Shown piece by piece: positions 19,616 to 29,637 of a stretch of DNA of 64,000 nt (position 1 is the stretch's first letter; each line of letters begins with the position of its first letter). The notes below the pieces were generated by a model, which did no database searches, was not told the origin of the DNA, and was given only the letters and a program-made list of their open reading frames with translations. The translations under genes were made by a program, and so were the position numbers. The stretch spans positions 1 to 64,000 of the forward strand of contig NZ_FOTI01000006.1 in the NCBI RefSeq assembly GCF_900114545.1, given 5' to 3'. The DNA is from Halanaerobium salsuginis. GTDB lineage: Bacteria > Bacillota > Halanaerobiia > Halanaerobiales > Halanaerobiaceae.

Positions 19616-20086
19616 ATGTATCGAAGCGGGAAAAATTATAACCAGTTAAATACAAGTGATAATTATCTGCATAATTTTAATTATCATGTTACCGATATTA
19701 AAAGGCAGGCTTTTACAATCTGCTTTGTTTTTATGCTCGCTCTTGTGACTATTTCTAGTTTATTTTATATTTCACAAATTTTAAAGATTAATCAAAGTAA
19801 TTATCAAATTCTACAGTTAGAAAAAAATTTAGAAAAGATTCAGTCTGAAAATGAGAAACTAGAAGTGCAATTAGCAGCTAAGACTTCTCTATCTAAAATA
19901 GAAAAAATAGCCAAAAATAAATTAAATATGGTAGAAGCAGCTGATAAAGAAATTTTAGTTTATAATAATAATTTTGATCAGCTAAATTATGTAGCAGATA
20001 TTCCAGAGCAAAAGTTTTTTTTAGCGCAAATTTATGATAAAATAGTAGCGAGAATTGCAACAGTACAGGCTGAATCCCTTGATTAG
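19616..20086 (+). CDS. ftsL: FtsL-like division protein
   Basis: A 156-residue bitopic protein: cytoplasmic N-terminus of about 32 residues, one membrane span at about 33-55, then a coiled coil (ILQLEKNLEKIQSENEKLEV) and an SKIEKIAKNKLNM segment typical of FtsL/DivIC. It would act with FtsQ and the FtsW-PBP pair at the septum. Identity rests on size, topology and position between rsmH and the PBP gene; sequence alone does not separate FtsL from FtsB. Ribosome site GAAGGAGG. Confidence 0.85.
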   Translation: MYRSGKNYNQLNTSDNYLHNFNYHVTDIKRQAFTICFVFMLALVTISSLFYISQILKINQSNYQILQLEKNLEKIQSENEKLEVQLAAKTSLSKIEKIAKNKLNMVEAADKEILVYNNNFDQLNYVADIPEQKFFLAQIYDKIVARIATVQAESLD

Positions 20087-20097
20087 GAGGACAATAA

Positions 20098-22167
20098 TTG
20101 CATCAGTTTAAAGAAAGTACTAGAAATAGAATAATTTTCTATTTTGCTATTTTATTTATTTTGTTTATTATTTTATCGCTGAAACTGGTCTGGATTCAGG
20201 TTATTAATAGTGCGGAATATCAGCATCAGGCTCTTGACCAACGAGTAAGAGAGTTTATAGTTAATTCTGAAAGAGGAATAATTTATGACAATACCGGCAG
20301 AAAACTTGCAGTTAGTTTACCAGCTAAGACTGTAGTTGCACTGCCGGATAATATTATTGACCCTAAAAAAACAGCAGCTGAATTAGCTGACCTGCTTGAA
20401 CTTGACTATCAAACTATTTATCGCCGTCTGACTTCTGATGCATCAGCAATTTTTCTGCAGCGTAAAATAAATGATAAATTATATCAGCAAATAGCTGATC
20501 TCAATTTAAAAGGAATTACTTTTACTGAAGAAAATAAACGTTACTATCCAGAAGGAGAATTAGCATCTCATATTATTGGCTTTACTGGAATAGATAACAA
20601 TGGATTAAATGGACTTGAGCTTTCTTATAATAATTATTTGCAAGGTAAATCAGGTAAAATTGTTGTAGAAAGAGATGCTTCCGGTAAGACTATTCCTGAT
20701 GGTATTCGGGAAGCTGTTCCTGGTCGTGATGGTTATAATGTCTATTTAACAATTGATGAAGTAATTCAATTTATGGCAGAAAAAGAATTAGAAAAAGCGG
20801 CAGATGAGTTTGATATTTCAGGTGGATCAGTAATTGTAATGGATTCAGAGAATGGAGATATTCTTGCACTTGCCAATACACCTACTTATGATCCTAACAA
20901 ATTTTCCGATTTTACAGAAAAAAGTTGGCGAAATAGAGCTATTAGTGATCTTTTCGAACCAGGTTCTACTTTTAAAATTATCACAACAGCTTCTGCCCTG
21001 GAAGAAGGTGCAGTTACCGAAAATGATGTCTTTACAGATCCTGGTTATATTATAGTGGGAGATCAAAAAATTAACTGCTGGAAGCTCTGGGGACATGGTG
21101 TAGAAACATTTGCAGAGGTTGTAAAAAACTCCTGTAACCCTGGTTTTGTTGAAGTAGGATTAAAAATGGGCAAAGCAAGTTTCTATTCTTATATTAAAGC
21201 ATTTGGTTTTGGTGAGAAAACTGGAATTAGACTGCCGGCTGAAGCGGCAGGAATAATTCCAGCTTATAATAAAGTTTCTGATGTAGAATTGGCAACCTTT
21301 TCTTTTGGTCATGGCTTATCGGTTACTCCAATTCAGCTGGTAACAGCTGTTTCAGCAGTAGCCAATGGTGGTAAACTAATGCGACCTCGTCTAGTTAAAG
21401 AAGTAGAAACTGGAGCAGGTAAGAAAAATATAGTTAATAAATCGCAAGTTGTAAGGAGAGTTATTTCTGAGAAAACTGCTGCCAAGACTCAGCAATTATT
21501 AAAACAGGTAGTCGCCAGTGGTACAGGTACTAAAGCAGCTATTCCAGGTTATCAAATTGGTGGTAAAACAGGAACTGCTAAGCATTATAATGAAGATATT
21601 TATGATTCTTCTTTTATTGGTATTGTACCAGCTGATCAGCGCAAACTAGTAGTTTTAATTGTTCTTTATGATGTTGCTGGTCATACTTATTATGGTAGCC
21701 AAACTGCGGCACCATTATTTAAAGATTTAACAAAAAATATTTTAGGTTATTTAAATGTAAAACCAGATTATAAACATGAATTTACTTATCAAAGTAATCT
21801 AAGTTCTCAAATAATACCTGATTTAAAAGGGCTAAGCTTCCTGGATGCAGAGTCAAAGTTGAGAGCTGCAAATTTTAATGTTAAAATTATTGGTAATGGT
21901 AAAATAGTGACTGATCAATTACCAGTTTCTGGAACTGAAGCTGTTTATGATTCAACTGTCTGGTTATTTGATCAAGCTCATTCAGTCCAGAATATCTTAA
22001 TTGCAGTACCAGACTTTAGAAATAAATCTGCTTCAACGGCTAGAAATTTGGCAGCCCGGAAGGGATTACAGGTTAAAACTACTGGACAGGGAAAAGTTGT
22101 TGGGCAGTCTGTTTATCCTGGAAAAAGGGTTCCAGCTCAAACTATAATCAGATTAAAATTACGCTAA
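20098..22167 (+). CDS. ftsI: Division transpeptidase, class B PBP with two PASTA domains (FtsI/SpoVD type)
   Basis: Septal peptidoglycan cross-linking enzyme of 689 residues. A membrane anchor at about 11-33 is followed by a dimerisation region and the transpeptidase domain with S290-T-F-K293, S344-C-N346 and K489-T-G. Two PASTA domains occupy about 565-625 and 635-689. Length and PASTA pair resemble SpoVD/PBP2B of Firmicutes. TTG start with TTAGGAGG upstream. Partner of FtsW encoded nearby. Whether it serves vegetative division or sporulation cannot be told from sequence, but no second copy is in the window and sporulation genes are absent, so division is favoured. Confidence 0.93.
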   Translation: MHQFKESTRNRIIFYFAILFILFIILSLKLVWIQVINSAEYQHQALDQRVREFIVNSERGIIYDNTGRKLAVSLPAKTVVALPDNIIDPKKTAAELADLLELDYQTIYRRLTSDASAIFLQRKINDKLYQQIADLNLKGITFTEENKRYYPEGELASHIIGFTGIDNNGLNGLELSYNNYLQGKSGKIVVERDASGKTIPDGIREAVPGRDGYNVYLTIDEVIQFMAEKELEKAADEFDISGGSVIVMDSENGDILALANTPTYDPNKFSDFTEKSWRNRAISDLFEPGSTFKIITTASALEEGAVTENDVFTDPGYIIVGDQKINCWKLWGHGVETFAEVVKNSCNPGFVEVGLKMGKASFYSYIKAFGFGEKTGIRLPAEAAGIIPAYNKVSDVELATFSFGHGLSVTPIQLVTAVSAVANGGKLMRPRLVKEVETGAGKKNIVNKSQVVRRVISEKTAAKTQQLLKQVVASGTGTKAAIPGYQIGGKTGTAKHYNEDIYDSSFIGIVPADQRKLVVLIVLYDVAGHTYYGSQTAAPLFKDLTKNILGYLNVKPDYKHEFTYQSNLSSQIIPDLKGLSFLDAESKLRAANFNVKIIGNGKIVTDQLPVSGTEAVYDSTVWLFDQAHSVQNILIAVPDFRNKSASTARNLAARKGLQVKTTGQGKVVGQSVYPGKRVPAQTIIRLKLR

Positions 22168-22213
22168 AATAGCAATTTTAATTGATAAGGTTTTATTATG
22201 GAGGCAATTACAA

Positions 22214-23677
22214 ATGAAATTGAAAGATATTTTAACTGAAATTAATTTTAAACTTTTACAGGGAGACTTAGAGCAGGAAATTAAAGAACTTAGTTATGAT
22301 TCAAGAACAGTACGTAAAGAGTCTTTATTTATTGCAATAACTGGTTTTGAAACTGATGGTCATGCTTATATAGATCAAGCTGTAAAAGAGGGGGCATCAG
22401 CTGTTGTTGTAGAAAAATCACCGGCAAAGTTTGCACCTGGAATTACCTATCTTCAAGTTGAAAATTCTCGGCGTGATTTAGCTCTACTAGCCAAGAATTT
22501 TTATCACGATCCCCTTCAAAAAATAAAATTGATTGGTGTTACTGGAACTAATGGCAAAACAACAACTTCTTTTCTAATTCATCATATTTTAGAGTCTGCA
22601 GGTAAAAAAGCTGCTTTATTTGGAACTATTAAAAATTTGATTGGTAAAAAAGAGTTATCATCTTCTCGTACTACTCCTGAGTCATTAGATTTATATAAGT
22701 ATTTTTATTCTTTGCAAAAACAAGAGATAGAGTATGCAGTAATGGAAGTTTCTTCACATGCGCTTGCTTTATACCGAGTTTACGGGATGAAATTTTCTGC
22801 TGCCGTTTTCACTAATTTGACGTCTGAGCATCTTGATTATCATCGGACAATGCTTAACTATAAAAAAGCAAAAGCAAAATTATTTACTCAGCTTAAAAAA
22901 GATGGTTTTGCAGTATTTAATTTTGATGATCAAGCTGCTGATTTTATGATTCAAAGTTCAGCAGCACAAAATAATTTAACTTATAGTTTAGTTAATGAAA
23001 ATGCTGATTTAAGTACTGCTAATTATGAACTTCACAATCAGGATCTTCACTATCAGACTAAAGGTGTTTTTAAGGTAGATATTGCACTTAATACAGGGGG
23101 GGTATTTAATATTTATAATTCCCTTGCCGCTGCATTGACTGCTTATAAATTAGGTATTAATAAAGAATTAATTGTTCAGTCTTTTAAAAAATTCTCTGGA
23201 GTACCAGGACGATATGAGATCATTAATGCTGGACAGGATTTTCAGTTGGTAGTTGATTATGCACATACACCAGATGGTATGGAGAATGTGCTTCAGTCAG
23301 CTTTAGCTAATAAAAAAAATAATTTAATTGTTGTCTTTGGCTGTGGTGGAGATCGAGATCGCAGCAAGCGGTCTCTGATGGGTAATTTGGCTGAGCAATA
23401 TGCTGACTATACAATTGTGACCAATGATAATCCCAGAAGTGAAGATCCAGCTGATATTTTTACAGAAATTAAAACTGGTTTTTCAAAAGATTTTAAAGAC
23501 TATGAGGTTATTGCAGATCGTAAACAAGCTATTGCCCGGGCTATCGATATTGCTCAGAAAGATGATAGTGTATTTTTGCTGGGGAGAGGACACGAGAAAT
23601 ATCAGATTATAAAAGATCAAAAAATAAAACTTGATGACCGTAAGGTTGCTCTAGAACTATTAAAGACAAAGGTGTAA
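22214..23677 (+). CDS. murE: UDP-MurNAc-L-Ala-D-Glu--meso-diaminopimelate ligase
   Basis: Mur ligase of 487 residues adding the third peptide residue. ATP loop GTNGKTT at 111-117. The substrate-selecting motif DNPR is at 405-408, which marks meso-diaminopimelate-adding enzymes, so the wall is probably of the DAP type rather than lysine type. The central SSRTTPESLDL segment and HTPDGMENVL are usual. Followed by murF after three bases. Confidence 0.96.
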   Translation: MKLKDILTEINFKLLQGDLEQEIKELSYDSRTVRKESLFIAITGFETDGHAYIDQAVKEGASAVVVEKSPAKFAPGITYLQVENSRRDLALLAKNFYHDPLQKIKLIGVTGTNGKTTTSFLIHHILESAGKKAALFGTIKNLIGKKELSSSRTTPESLDLYKYFYSLQKQEIEYAVMEVSSHALALYRVYGMKFSAAVFTNLTSEHLDYHRTMLNYKKAKAKLFTQLKKDGFAVFNFDDQAADFMIQSSAAQNNLTYSLVNENADLSTANYELHNQDLHYQTKGVFKVDIALNTGGVFNIYNSLAAALTAYKLGINKELIVQSFKKFSGVPGRYEIINAGQDFQLVVDYAHTPDGMENVLQSALANKKNNLIVVFGCGGDRDRSKRSLMGNLAEQYADYTIVTNDNPRSEDPADIFTEIKTGFSKDFKDYEVIADRKQAIARAIDIAQKDDSVFLLGRGHEKYQIIKDQKIKLDDRKVALELLKTKV

Positions 23678-23680
23678 ATT

Positions 23681-25084
23681 ATGAAACCACTATCGATTAA
23701 AAAATTAACAGAATATAGTCAAGCAGAACTGATTCAGGGTGACCCTGAGCAAAAAATAACTAGAATTGTTCATGATAGTCGAGAAGTAAAAGCAGGTGAC
23801 TTATTTATTGCTTTAGTTGGTAAAAATGATGATGGTCATAAATATTTAGGAGATGTTATTGCTCAAAAAGCAGGAGCTGTCATTGTTGATTCTCGATTAA
23901 AGCTTAGCTTTCCAGCTGGATTAGCAGTTTTAAAGGTAGATAATACCACTGCTGCTTTACAGAAAATTGCCCACAACTATCGGCAACAATTTGCTAACTT
24001 AAAAGTAGTTGCTATTACAGGTAGTGCTGGTAAAACAACTACCAAAGATTTAACTGCAGCAGTTTTAGCAGAAAAATTTGAAGTTTTAAAAACAGCAGGT
24101 AATTATAATAATCAAATTGGTCTGCCACTTACTTTACTCCAACTGACGGGAAAAGAAGATTTTGCAGTTTTAGAGATGGGAATGAGTGGTTTAGGAGAAA
24201 TAGCTCTTCTAGCTGAAATTGCCTGTCCTGAAATAGGTGTAATAACAAATGTTGGAGCAGCTCATTTAGAACAATTAGGCAGTCTTGCTAATATTGCTAA
24301 AGCTAAAGCAGAATTGCTTGCTGCTTTGCCAGTTACTGGGACAGGTGTTTTAAATTATGATAATAAATATTGTCGTCAGCTGGGAGATGATTTTAAGCAT
24401 GAAATTGTCTCTTTTGGTTTTGAGACTGATTTAGGACTAGACATAGAAGCACTGGATTATAAACCTAATCAAGCTGGGACTGGAATTGAATTTAGTGTTA
24501 AATATCAAAACAAAATAGCTAAATTAACTTTAAATAAGCCGGGTAGGCATAATGTTTATAATGCTCTGGCAGCAGTTGCAGTTGGTCTGAAAGCTGGACT
24601 AAATCTAAGTCAGATTAGACAGGGTTTAAAAAAAGCTTCATTTTCTGAACTACGTTTAGAAATTTTAGAAACTTCTGGTCAGGTTAAGCTGATTAATGAT
24701 AGCTATAATGCTAACCCACTTTCTATGCAGGCTGCAATTAATGTTTTAAGTCAGTCATCAGCGGAGAGAAGAATAGCAGTGCTTGGATCAATGCTTGAAT
24801 TAGGAGAACAGAGTTCAGCTGCTCATTTTAAATTAGGCCAATATTTAGCTAAACAGCCACTTGCTTTTTTAGTTACTTTAGGTAAGAAAGCGGCTGTGAT
24901 TGGAGATGGCGCAGTTAAAGCTGGCTTTTCAGCAGAAAAAGTTTTAAACTTCTCTGTTCAGAAAGAACTGATAATTTATTTGAAAAAATATCTCAAAACA
25001 GGTGATTTAGTTTTGATTAAAGGCTCCCGGGAAAATAAAATGGAAAAAATAGCTGAAGCTCTGTTAGAAGGGCAAAAATTATGA
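23681..25084 (+). CDS. murF: UDP-MurNAc-tripeptide--D-Ala-D-Ala ligase
   Basis: Mur ligase of 467 residues adding the D-Ala-D-Ala made by Ddl. The ATP loop is in AITGSAGKTTTKDL near residue 112. The central MGMSGLGEIALLAEI and INDSYNANPLSMQAA motifs are specific to MurF. Its stop overlaps the mraY start by four bases (ATGA type), so the two are translationally coupled. Confidence 0.96.
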   Translation: MKPLSIKKLTEYSQAELIQGDPEQKITRIVHDSREVKAGDLFIALVGKNDDGHKYLGDVIAQKAGAVIVDSRLKLSFPAGLAVLKVDNTTAALQKIAHNYRQQFANLKVVAITGSAGKTTTKDLTAAVLAEKFEVLKTAGNYNNQIGLPLTLLQLTGKEDFAVLEMGMSGLGEIALLAEIACPEIGVITNVGAAHLEQLGSLANIAKAKAELLAALPVTGTGVLNYDNKYCRQLGDDFKHEIVSFGFETDLGLDIEALDYKPNQAGTGIEFSVKYQNKIAKLTLNKPGRHNVYNALAAVAVGLKAGLNLSQIRQGLKKASFSELRLEILETSGQVKLINDSYNANPLSMQAAINVLSQSSAERRIAVLGSMLELGEQSSAAHFKLGQYLAKQPLAFLVTLGKKAAVIGDGAVKAGFSAEKVLNFSVQKELIIYLKKYLKTGDLVLIKGSRENKMEKIAEALLEGQKL

Positions 25085-26028
25085 TATTTTTATTTGCTTA
25101 TTTAGTACCTTTGCTCTTAATAATTTTTAGTGGTGAATTTTTTATTCAATTTTTAAAAAAGCTTAACTTTGGTCAGCAAGTGAGAGAGTATGGCCCGGAC
25201 AGTCATCTTAAAAAGTCTGGTATTCCAACAATGGGTGGTCTTTTATTAATTGGGATTTTTCTTTTGACTTCACTATTTTTGGTAGAACTATCATTTGAAG
25301 TTATAATTATTTTGTTGGTTACTTTTATTTTAGCTCTAACTGGTTTTCTAGATGATTTTTTAAAAATAAAATTTAGCCGTTCATTAGGATTAAGAGCCTG
25401 GCAAAAATTAGCGTTACAATTTCTGGCAGCTCTGTTAACAGCTGTTGCATCTTTTAAATTAAATTCTGATCTAATTCTACTGCCTTTTTGGGGAACTATT
25501 TCTATAAATATAGGCCTAAAATTTTTGTTAGCTATTCTGGTTGTTTTAGGAGCTTCAAATGCAGTTAACCTAACTGATGGACTTGATGGTTTAGCTGCTG
25601 GTGTTACTGCAACAGTTTGTCTGGCTCTGGCAGTGATTTTTTATTTAATTAATCTTGAGGATTTTTCTCTGCTGATGCTGATTATGGCTGGTTCTTGTAC
25701 TGCTTTTTTATGGTATAATGCTAACCCAGCTGCTGTTTTTATGGGAGATGTTGGTTCATTAGCTTTAGGTGGTTTTCTCGCTACAGCAGCAGTTCTGTCT
25801 AATACAGAATTTTATCTACTGCTCATCGGGGGGATTTATGTTATAGAAACTATCTCGGTTATTATTCAAGTAGCTTATTTTAAATATAGTGGTGGTAAAA
25901 GGGTTTTTAAGATGACTCCTCTTCATCATCATTTTGAATTGAGTGGTCTAGCAGAGAATAAAATTGTTAATCGTTTTGTAATTATAACTATTATTTTAGC
26001 TCTGTTGGCAATTAGTTCATTTTTATAA
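25081..26028 (+). CDS. mraY: Phospho-MurNAc-pentapeptide transferase (lipid I synthase)
   Basis: Polytopic membrane enzyme of 315 residues with about ten spans, joining UDP-MurNAc-pentapeptide to undecaprenyl phosphate. Catalytic motifs are visible: DDFLKI, NLTDGLDGLAAG, FMGDVGSLALGG and the cytoplasmic TPLHHHFE histidine loop. PTMGGLL near the N-terminus is also characteristic. Coupled to murF by overlap. Confidence 0.96.
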   Translation: MIFLFAYLVPLLLIIFSGEFFIQFLKKLNFGQQVREYGPDSHLKKSGIPTMGGLLLIGIFLLTSLFLVELSFEVIIILLVTFILALTGFLDDFLKIKFSRSLGLRAWQKLALQFLAALLTAVASFKLNSDLILLPFWGTISINIGLKFLLAILVVLGASNAVNLTDGLDGLAAGVTATVCLALAVIFYLINLEDFSLLMLIMAGSCTAFLWYNANPAAVFMGDVGSLALGGFLATAAVLSNTEFYLLLIGGIYVIETISVIIQVAYFKYSGGKRVFKMTPLHHHFELSGLAENKIVNRFVIITIILALLAISSFL

Positions 26029-26064
26029 AAAATCATTAACAAAGTTAAAAGGAGATAGATTGTT

Positions 26065-27417
26065 TTGTATTTAAAAAATAAGACAGTTAGTGTTTTTGGA
26101 TTTAGCCCTAGAACTGGATTGGCTTTAGTAAACTACTTAAATAAGTTTGAGGTTGATTTGATCATTGCTGATGCAAAGACTCAGCATGAATTAGAAAGCT
26201 TATTGGCTCAAATAGATTTAAATCAGGTTAAACTGGCTTTAAATGCGGAATATGACTTAGTTTTAACAAGTGATTTAATAATTTTGAGTCCTGGAGTTCC
26301 TTATGATCTTTCTATTTTAAAATCTGCTCGCAGTCAAGGTATTGAAACTATTAGTGAAATAGAGTTTGCTTATCGCCAAAATAATAAAGCTAGTTTAATT
26401 GCTATAACAGGAACAAATGGTAAAACAACAACTACTGAATTAGTTTATAAAATGCTGCATAATTTACCGAATAGAAAGGTTAAATTGGCAGGGAATATTG
26501 GAATTCCTTATATTTCAATAATAGAGGATTTAACTGAAAATGATATTGTGGTTTTAGAGTTAAGTTCTTTCCAATTAGAAGCAGTTAAATATTTCAGACC
26601 AGAGCTAGCACTTTATTTAAATTATAGTCCTGATCATCTTGATCGTCATCATACTGAAACTAATTATAAACAGGCTAAGTTGAAAATATTTGCTAATCAA
26701 CAGGAAGATGATATCGCAATTATAGACTTTGATGATAGCTATCTCGCTAGTTTGGATAAAGAAATAACCGCTCGTCGGCTTACTATTTCTAATAATGCTG
26801 TTCAAAATGCTGATCTTATTTTGCAAGATCAACAAGCTTTGTATCCTGATAATCAAGTTTTACTTGACTATACCCAGATTAAATTACCTGGTTTACATAA
26901 TCAAAAAAATCTGGCCTTCGCAGCTTTAGCTGCCTATTTGATGGGACAGAGCAGAATAGTTATTCAACAGGTAGCTGCTAATTATAAGCTGCAGGCTCAT
27001 CGAATGGAGCAGATAGCCAATCCAAAAGATTATTTAATTATTGATGATTCTAAGGCAACCAATCCAGCTGCAGCAATTAAGGCTTTAACCAGTTTACCTG
27101 ATCAATTAGTTTTAATTGCAGGTGGGCAGGATCGTCAGGCTGATTTCACTCAGTTTGTTGAGGTAGTTTGTCAAAAAGCAAAGGCTGTTTTCCTAATTGG
27201 AGAAACTGCTGCTAAACTGGCTAAACTTTTAAAAGACAGACAGGTAGAGTGTAGTATTTATACAGAAATGGAAGCAGCAGTTAAAGCTGCTCTCAAACAA
27301 GTTGATTCAGCTAGTCCTTTGTTATTATCACCGGCCTGTCCTAGTTGGGATAGTTATCCGAGTTATAAAGCAAGAGGACTTGATTTTAAAAATAATGTTT
27401 TAAAATATCTTAGTTAA
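26065..27417 (+). CDS. murD: UDP-MurNAc-L-alanine--D-glutamate ligase
   Basis: Mur ligase of 450 residues adding D-glutamate. ATP loop GTNGKTTTTEL, middle motif NYSPDHLDRH and C-terminal DDSKATNPAA identify MurD. TTG start with AAAGGAGAT at about ten bases. The N-terminal Rossmann segment (VSVFGFSPRTGLALV) departs somewhat from the usual GxGxxG form. ftsW follows after ten bases. Confidence 0.95.
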   Translation: MYLKNKTVSVFGFSPRTGLALVNYLNKFEVDLIIADAKTQHELESLLAQIDLNQVKLALNAEYDLVLTSDLIILSPGVPYDLSILKSARSQGIETISEIEFAYRQNNKASLIAITGTNGKTTTTELVYKMLHNLPNRKVKLAGNIGIPYISIIEDLTENDIVVLELSSFQLEAVKYFRPELALYLNYSPDHLDRHHTETNYKQAKLKIFANQQEDDIAIIDFDDSYLASLDKEITARRLTISNNAVQNADLILQDQQALYPDNQVLLDYTQIKLPGLHNQKNLAFAALAAYLMGQSRIVIQQVAANYKLQAHRMEQIANPKDYLIIDDSKATNPAAAIKALTSLPDQLVLIAGGQDRQADFTQFVEVVCQKAKAVFLIGETAAKLAKLLKDRQVECSIYTEMEAAVKAALKQVDSASPLLLSPACPSWDSYPSYKARGLDFKNNVLKYLS

Positions 27418-27427
27418 GGGAGAAAGT

Positions 27428-28522
27428 ATGAAGAAAAAGCTGCCGGATTTAATTTTACTTTTTACAATTTTAGCTTTAATAGTCTGTGGTCTGATAATGA
27501 TTTTATCAGCTAGTTCAGTTAAAGCTGATAAGACATATGGAGATAGCTATTATTTTTTTAAAAAACAGCTTCAATATCTTATAGTTGCAATTGTAATTTC
27601 TGCTGTAATTTACAAACTCAAATATAAGAAATTGTTAGATTTAGCACCTTATTTACTTTTGCTTTCTTTTATAACTTTGCTTTTAGTTCTAATTCCTGGA
27701 GTTGGAAGAGTTGCAGGTGGGTCACGCCGCTGGCTGCCGCTGGGGCCAATTAACTTTCAGCCCTCTGAGTTGGCTAAATTGACAGTGATTATTTATTTAG
27801 CTGCTTACATTAATCGTAACCGGGATAAAATGAAAAGTTTTATTAATGGTATTCTGCCACCATTAGTAGTGGTTGGAGTGCTTTTCCTACTTATTTTAGC
27901 AGAGCCAGATCTGGGAACTGGAATTGCAATTGCAGCAGTTTCTGGAATAATGATTTTTGTAGGAGGAATTAATTTAGCTTTATTGAGCTTAATTAGCGTG
28001 TTTTCAGTTATAGTTTTTGTGATTTTTATTTATATTGAACCATATCGTCGGGCCAGGGTTAAAACTTTTCTGAATCCCTGGAATGATCCTCTAGATACTG
28101 GTTATCATATCATTCAGTCTTTATTGGCACTTGGTTCAGGCGGATTACTTGGAGTTGGTATTGGTAATAGTCATCAAAAATTTCTTTATCTTCCTGAACC
28201 AGGAACAGACTTTATTTTTGCTGTTCTAGGAGAAGAATTTGGTCTTTTAGGAACTTTATTTGTAGTTAGTCTTTACTTTTTATTGGCCTGGCGAGGATTA
28301 AGGATTGCTAGCAAAGTAGATGATACATTTGCTGCAATGCTGGCAGTAGGGATTACTTCAATGGTTATAATCCAGGCCATTATAAATATGGGAGTAGTTA
28401 GTTCATTATTACCAGTTACAGGGATTACCTTGCCTTTAATTAGTTATGGTGGATCTTCTCTGGTAGTTAATATAATGGCACTTGCATTATTACTTAATAT
28501 ATCACGTTATGTAGAGGAGTAA
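27428..28522 (+). CDS. ftsW: Septal peptidoglycan polymerase FtsW (SEDS family)
   Basis: SEDS glycosyltransferase of 364 residues with about ten membrane spans. Conserved segments: GGSRRWLPLGPINFQPSE, AEPDLGTG, and the C-terminal LPLISYGGSSL. The YHIIQSLLALGSGGLLGVGIG loop holds residues typical of the catalytic extracellular loop. It polymerises lipid II together with the class B PBP of the same cluster. The SpoVE name would apply if it were sporulation-specific, but no sporulation gene is near. Confidence 0.93.
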   Translation: MKKKLPDLILLFTILALIVCGLIMILSASSVKADKTYGDSYYFFKKQLQYLIVAIVISAVIYKLKYKKLLDLAPYLLLLSFITLLLVLIPGVGRVAGGSRRWLPLGPINFQPSELAKLTVIIYLAAYINRNRDKMKSFINGILPPLVVVGVLFLLILAEPDLGTGIAIAAVSGIMIFVGGINLALLSLISVFSVIVFVIFIYIEPYRRARVKTFLNPWNDPLDTGYHIIQSLLALGSGGLLGVGIGNSHQKFLYLPEPGTDFIFAVLGEEFGLLGTLFVVSLYFLLAWRGLRIASKVDDTFAAMLAVGITSMVIIQAIINMGVVSSLLPVTGITLPLISYGGSSLVVNIMALALLLNISRYVEE

Positions 28523-28527
28523 TTGAG

Positions 28528-29637
28528 ATGAAAGCTTTAATTACTGGTGGAGGTACAGGAGGCCATATTTATCCTGCCCTGGCAATAGCAGGTGAACTGA
28601 AAAAAAGAGGCTGGGATATTCTTTATCTTGGTTCTCAGGATAGAATGGAAGCTGAAATTGTACCTGAAGCTGGTTATCAGTACCGTGGTTTAACTCTAAA
28701 AGCTCTGCCCCGTAAATTATCTTTAAATCTAGTTAAATCACTTTTTTTGAATTTTTATGCCTTTTTAAAGGCGCTTAAGATAGTAGCTCAATCAAAAGCT
28801 GACATTGTAATTGGAACCGGCGGATTCGCAGCTGGTCCAGTTGTACTGGCTGGTGTTTTATTAAGAAAAAAAACAATAATTCATGAGCAAAATGCCTATC
28901 CTGGTTTAACAAATAAAATTTTAAGTATTTTGGTTGATAAAATTTGTCTTAATTTTACTGGAGCAGCTAAATATTTAAAGGTTTCAGCTGATAAAATAGT
29001 AGCAACTGGTAATCCAGTCCGACCAGAAATTACTAAAATAAGTTATCAAAAATCATGTCAGATTTTAAATTTAAATCCAGATTATAAAACTATTTTAGTA
29101 ACTGGTGGCAGTCTAGGAGCAGAAATAATTAACCAGAACTTAACTAAGCTTTACCAATATGTTTTAGCTGAGGATAAATTACAAATTATTCATCTAACAG
29201 GCAAAAAAAATTATCAAAAAGTTTTAGAATTTTTAATTGAACAGGATATTGAGCTTGATAGCGAAAAAATCCATGTCATTGCTTATTTAAAAGAAATGGG
29301 CGCTGCTTTAACTGCTGCTGACTTGATTATTTCTAGAGCTGGTGCAACTGCTTTAGCAGAAATAACTATTTCTGCTTTGCCAGCAATTTTGATTCCTTTT
29401 GCAGCAGCAGCTGAAAACCACCAGCTTTATAATGCAGCTGCTTTAGAAAAAGTGGGAGCTGCTTTAGTAATTGAAGAAGCAGATTTGACAGCAGAATTGT
29501 TGGCAGAACAGGCTAAAAAAATTTTAAATAGTCCTGAAAAAGCTGCCTTAATGTCAGAGGCATCAGCTGCTTTAGCTCAGCGAGATTCACTGGCTAAAAT
29601 TATTAAATTGATTGAAAAGGAAAGCGCAGGTGATTAA
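28528..29637 (+). CDS. murG: UDP-GlcNAc:lipid I GlcNAc transferase
   Basis: Peripheral membrane glycosyltransferase of 369 residues producing lipid II. The N-terminal GGGTGGHIYPALAIA loop and the C-terminal domain motifs TGGSLGAEIINQ and SRAGATALAEIT bind lipid I pyrophosphate and UDP-GlcNAc. AAENHQLYNA is a further signature. The gene's TAA is directly followed by the murC ATG. Confidence 0.96.
   Translation: MKALITGGGTGGHIYPALAIAGELKKRGWDILYLGSQDRMEAEIVPEAGYQYRGLTLKALPRKLSLNLVKSLFLNFYAFLKALKIVAQSKADIVIGTGGFAAGPVVLAGVLLRKKTIIHEQNAYPGLTNKILSILVDKICLNFTGAAKYLKVSADKIVATGNPVRPEITKISYQKSCQILNLNPDYKTILVTGGSLGAEIINQNLTKLYQYVLAEDKLQIIHLTGKKNYQKVLEFLIEQDIELDSEKIHVIAYLKEMGAALTAADLIISRAGATALAEITISALPAILIPFAAAAENHQLYNAAALEKVGAALVIEEADLTAELLAEQAKKILNSPEKAALMSEASAALAQRDSLAKIIKLIEKESAGD

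Noticed and set aside
20845-21096. Opposite-strand and out-of-frame open frames inside long genes (for example within the PBP, ftsZ, ileS and glpA-like genes)
   Set aside because: They have no ribosome sites or recognisable domains and coincide with clear genes on the other frame.
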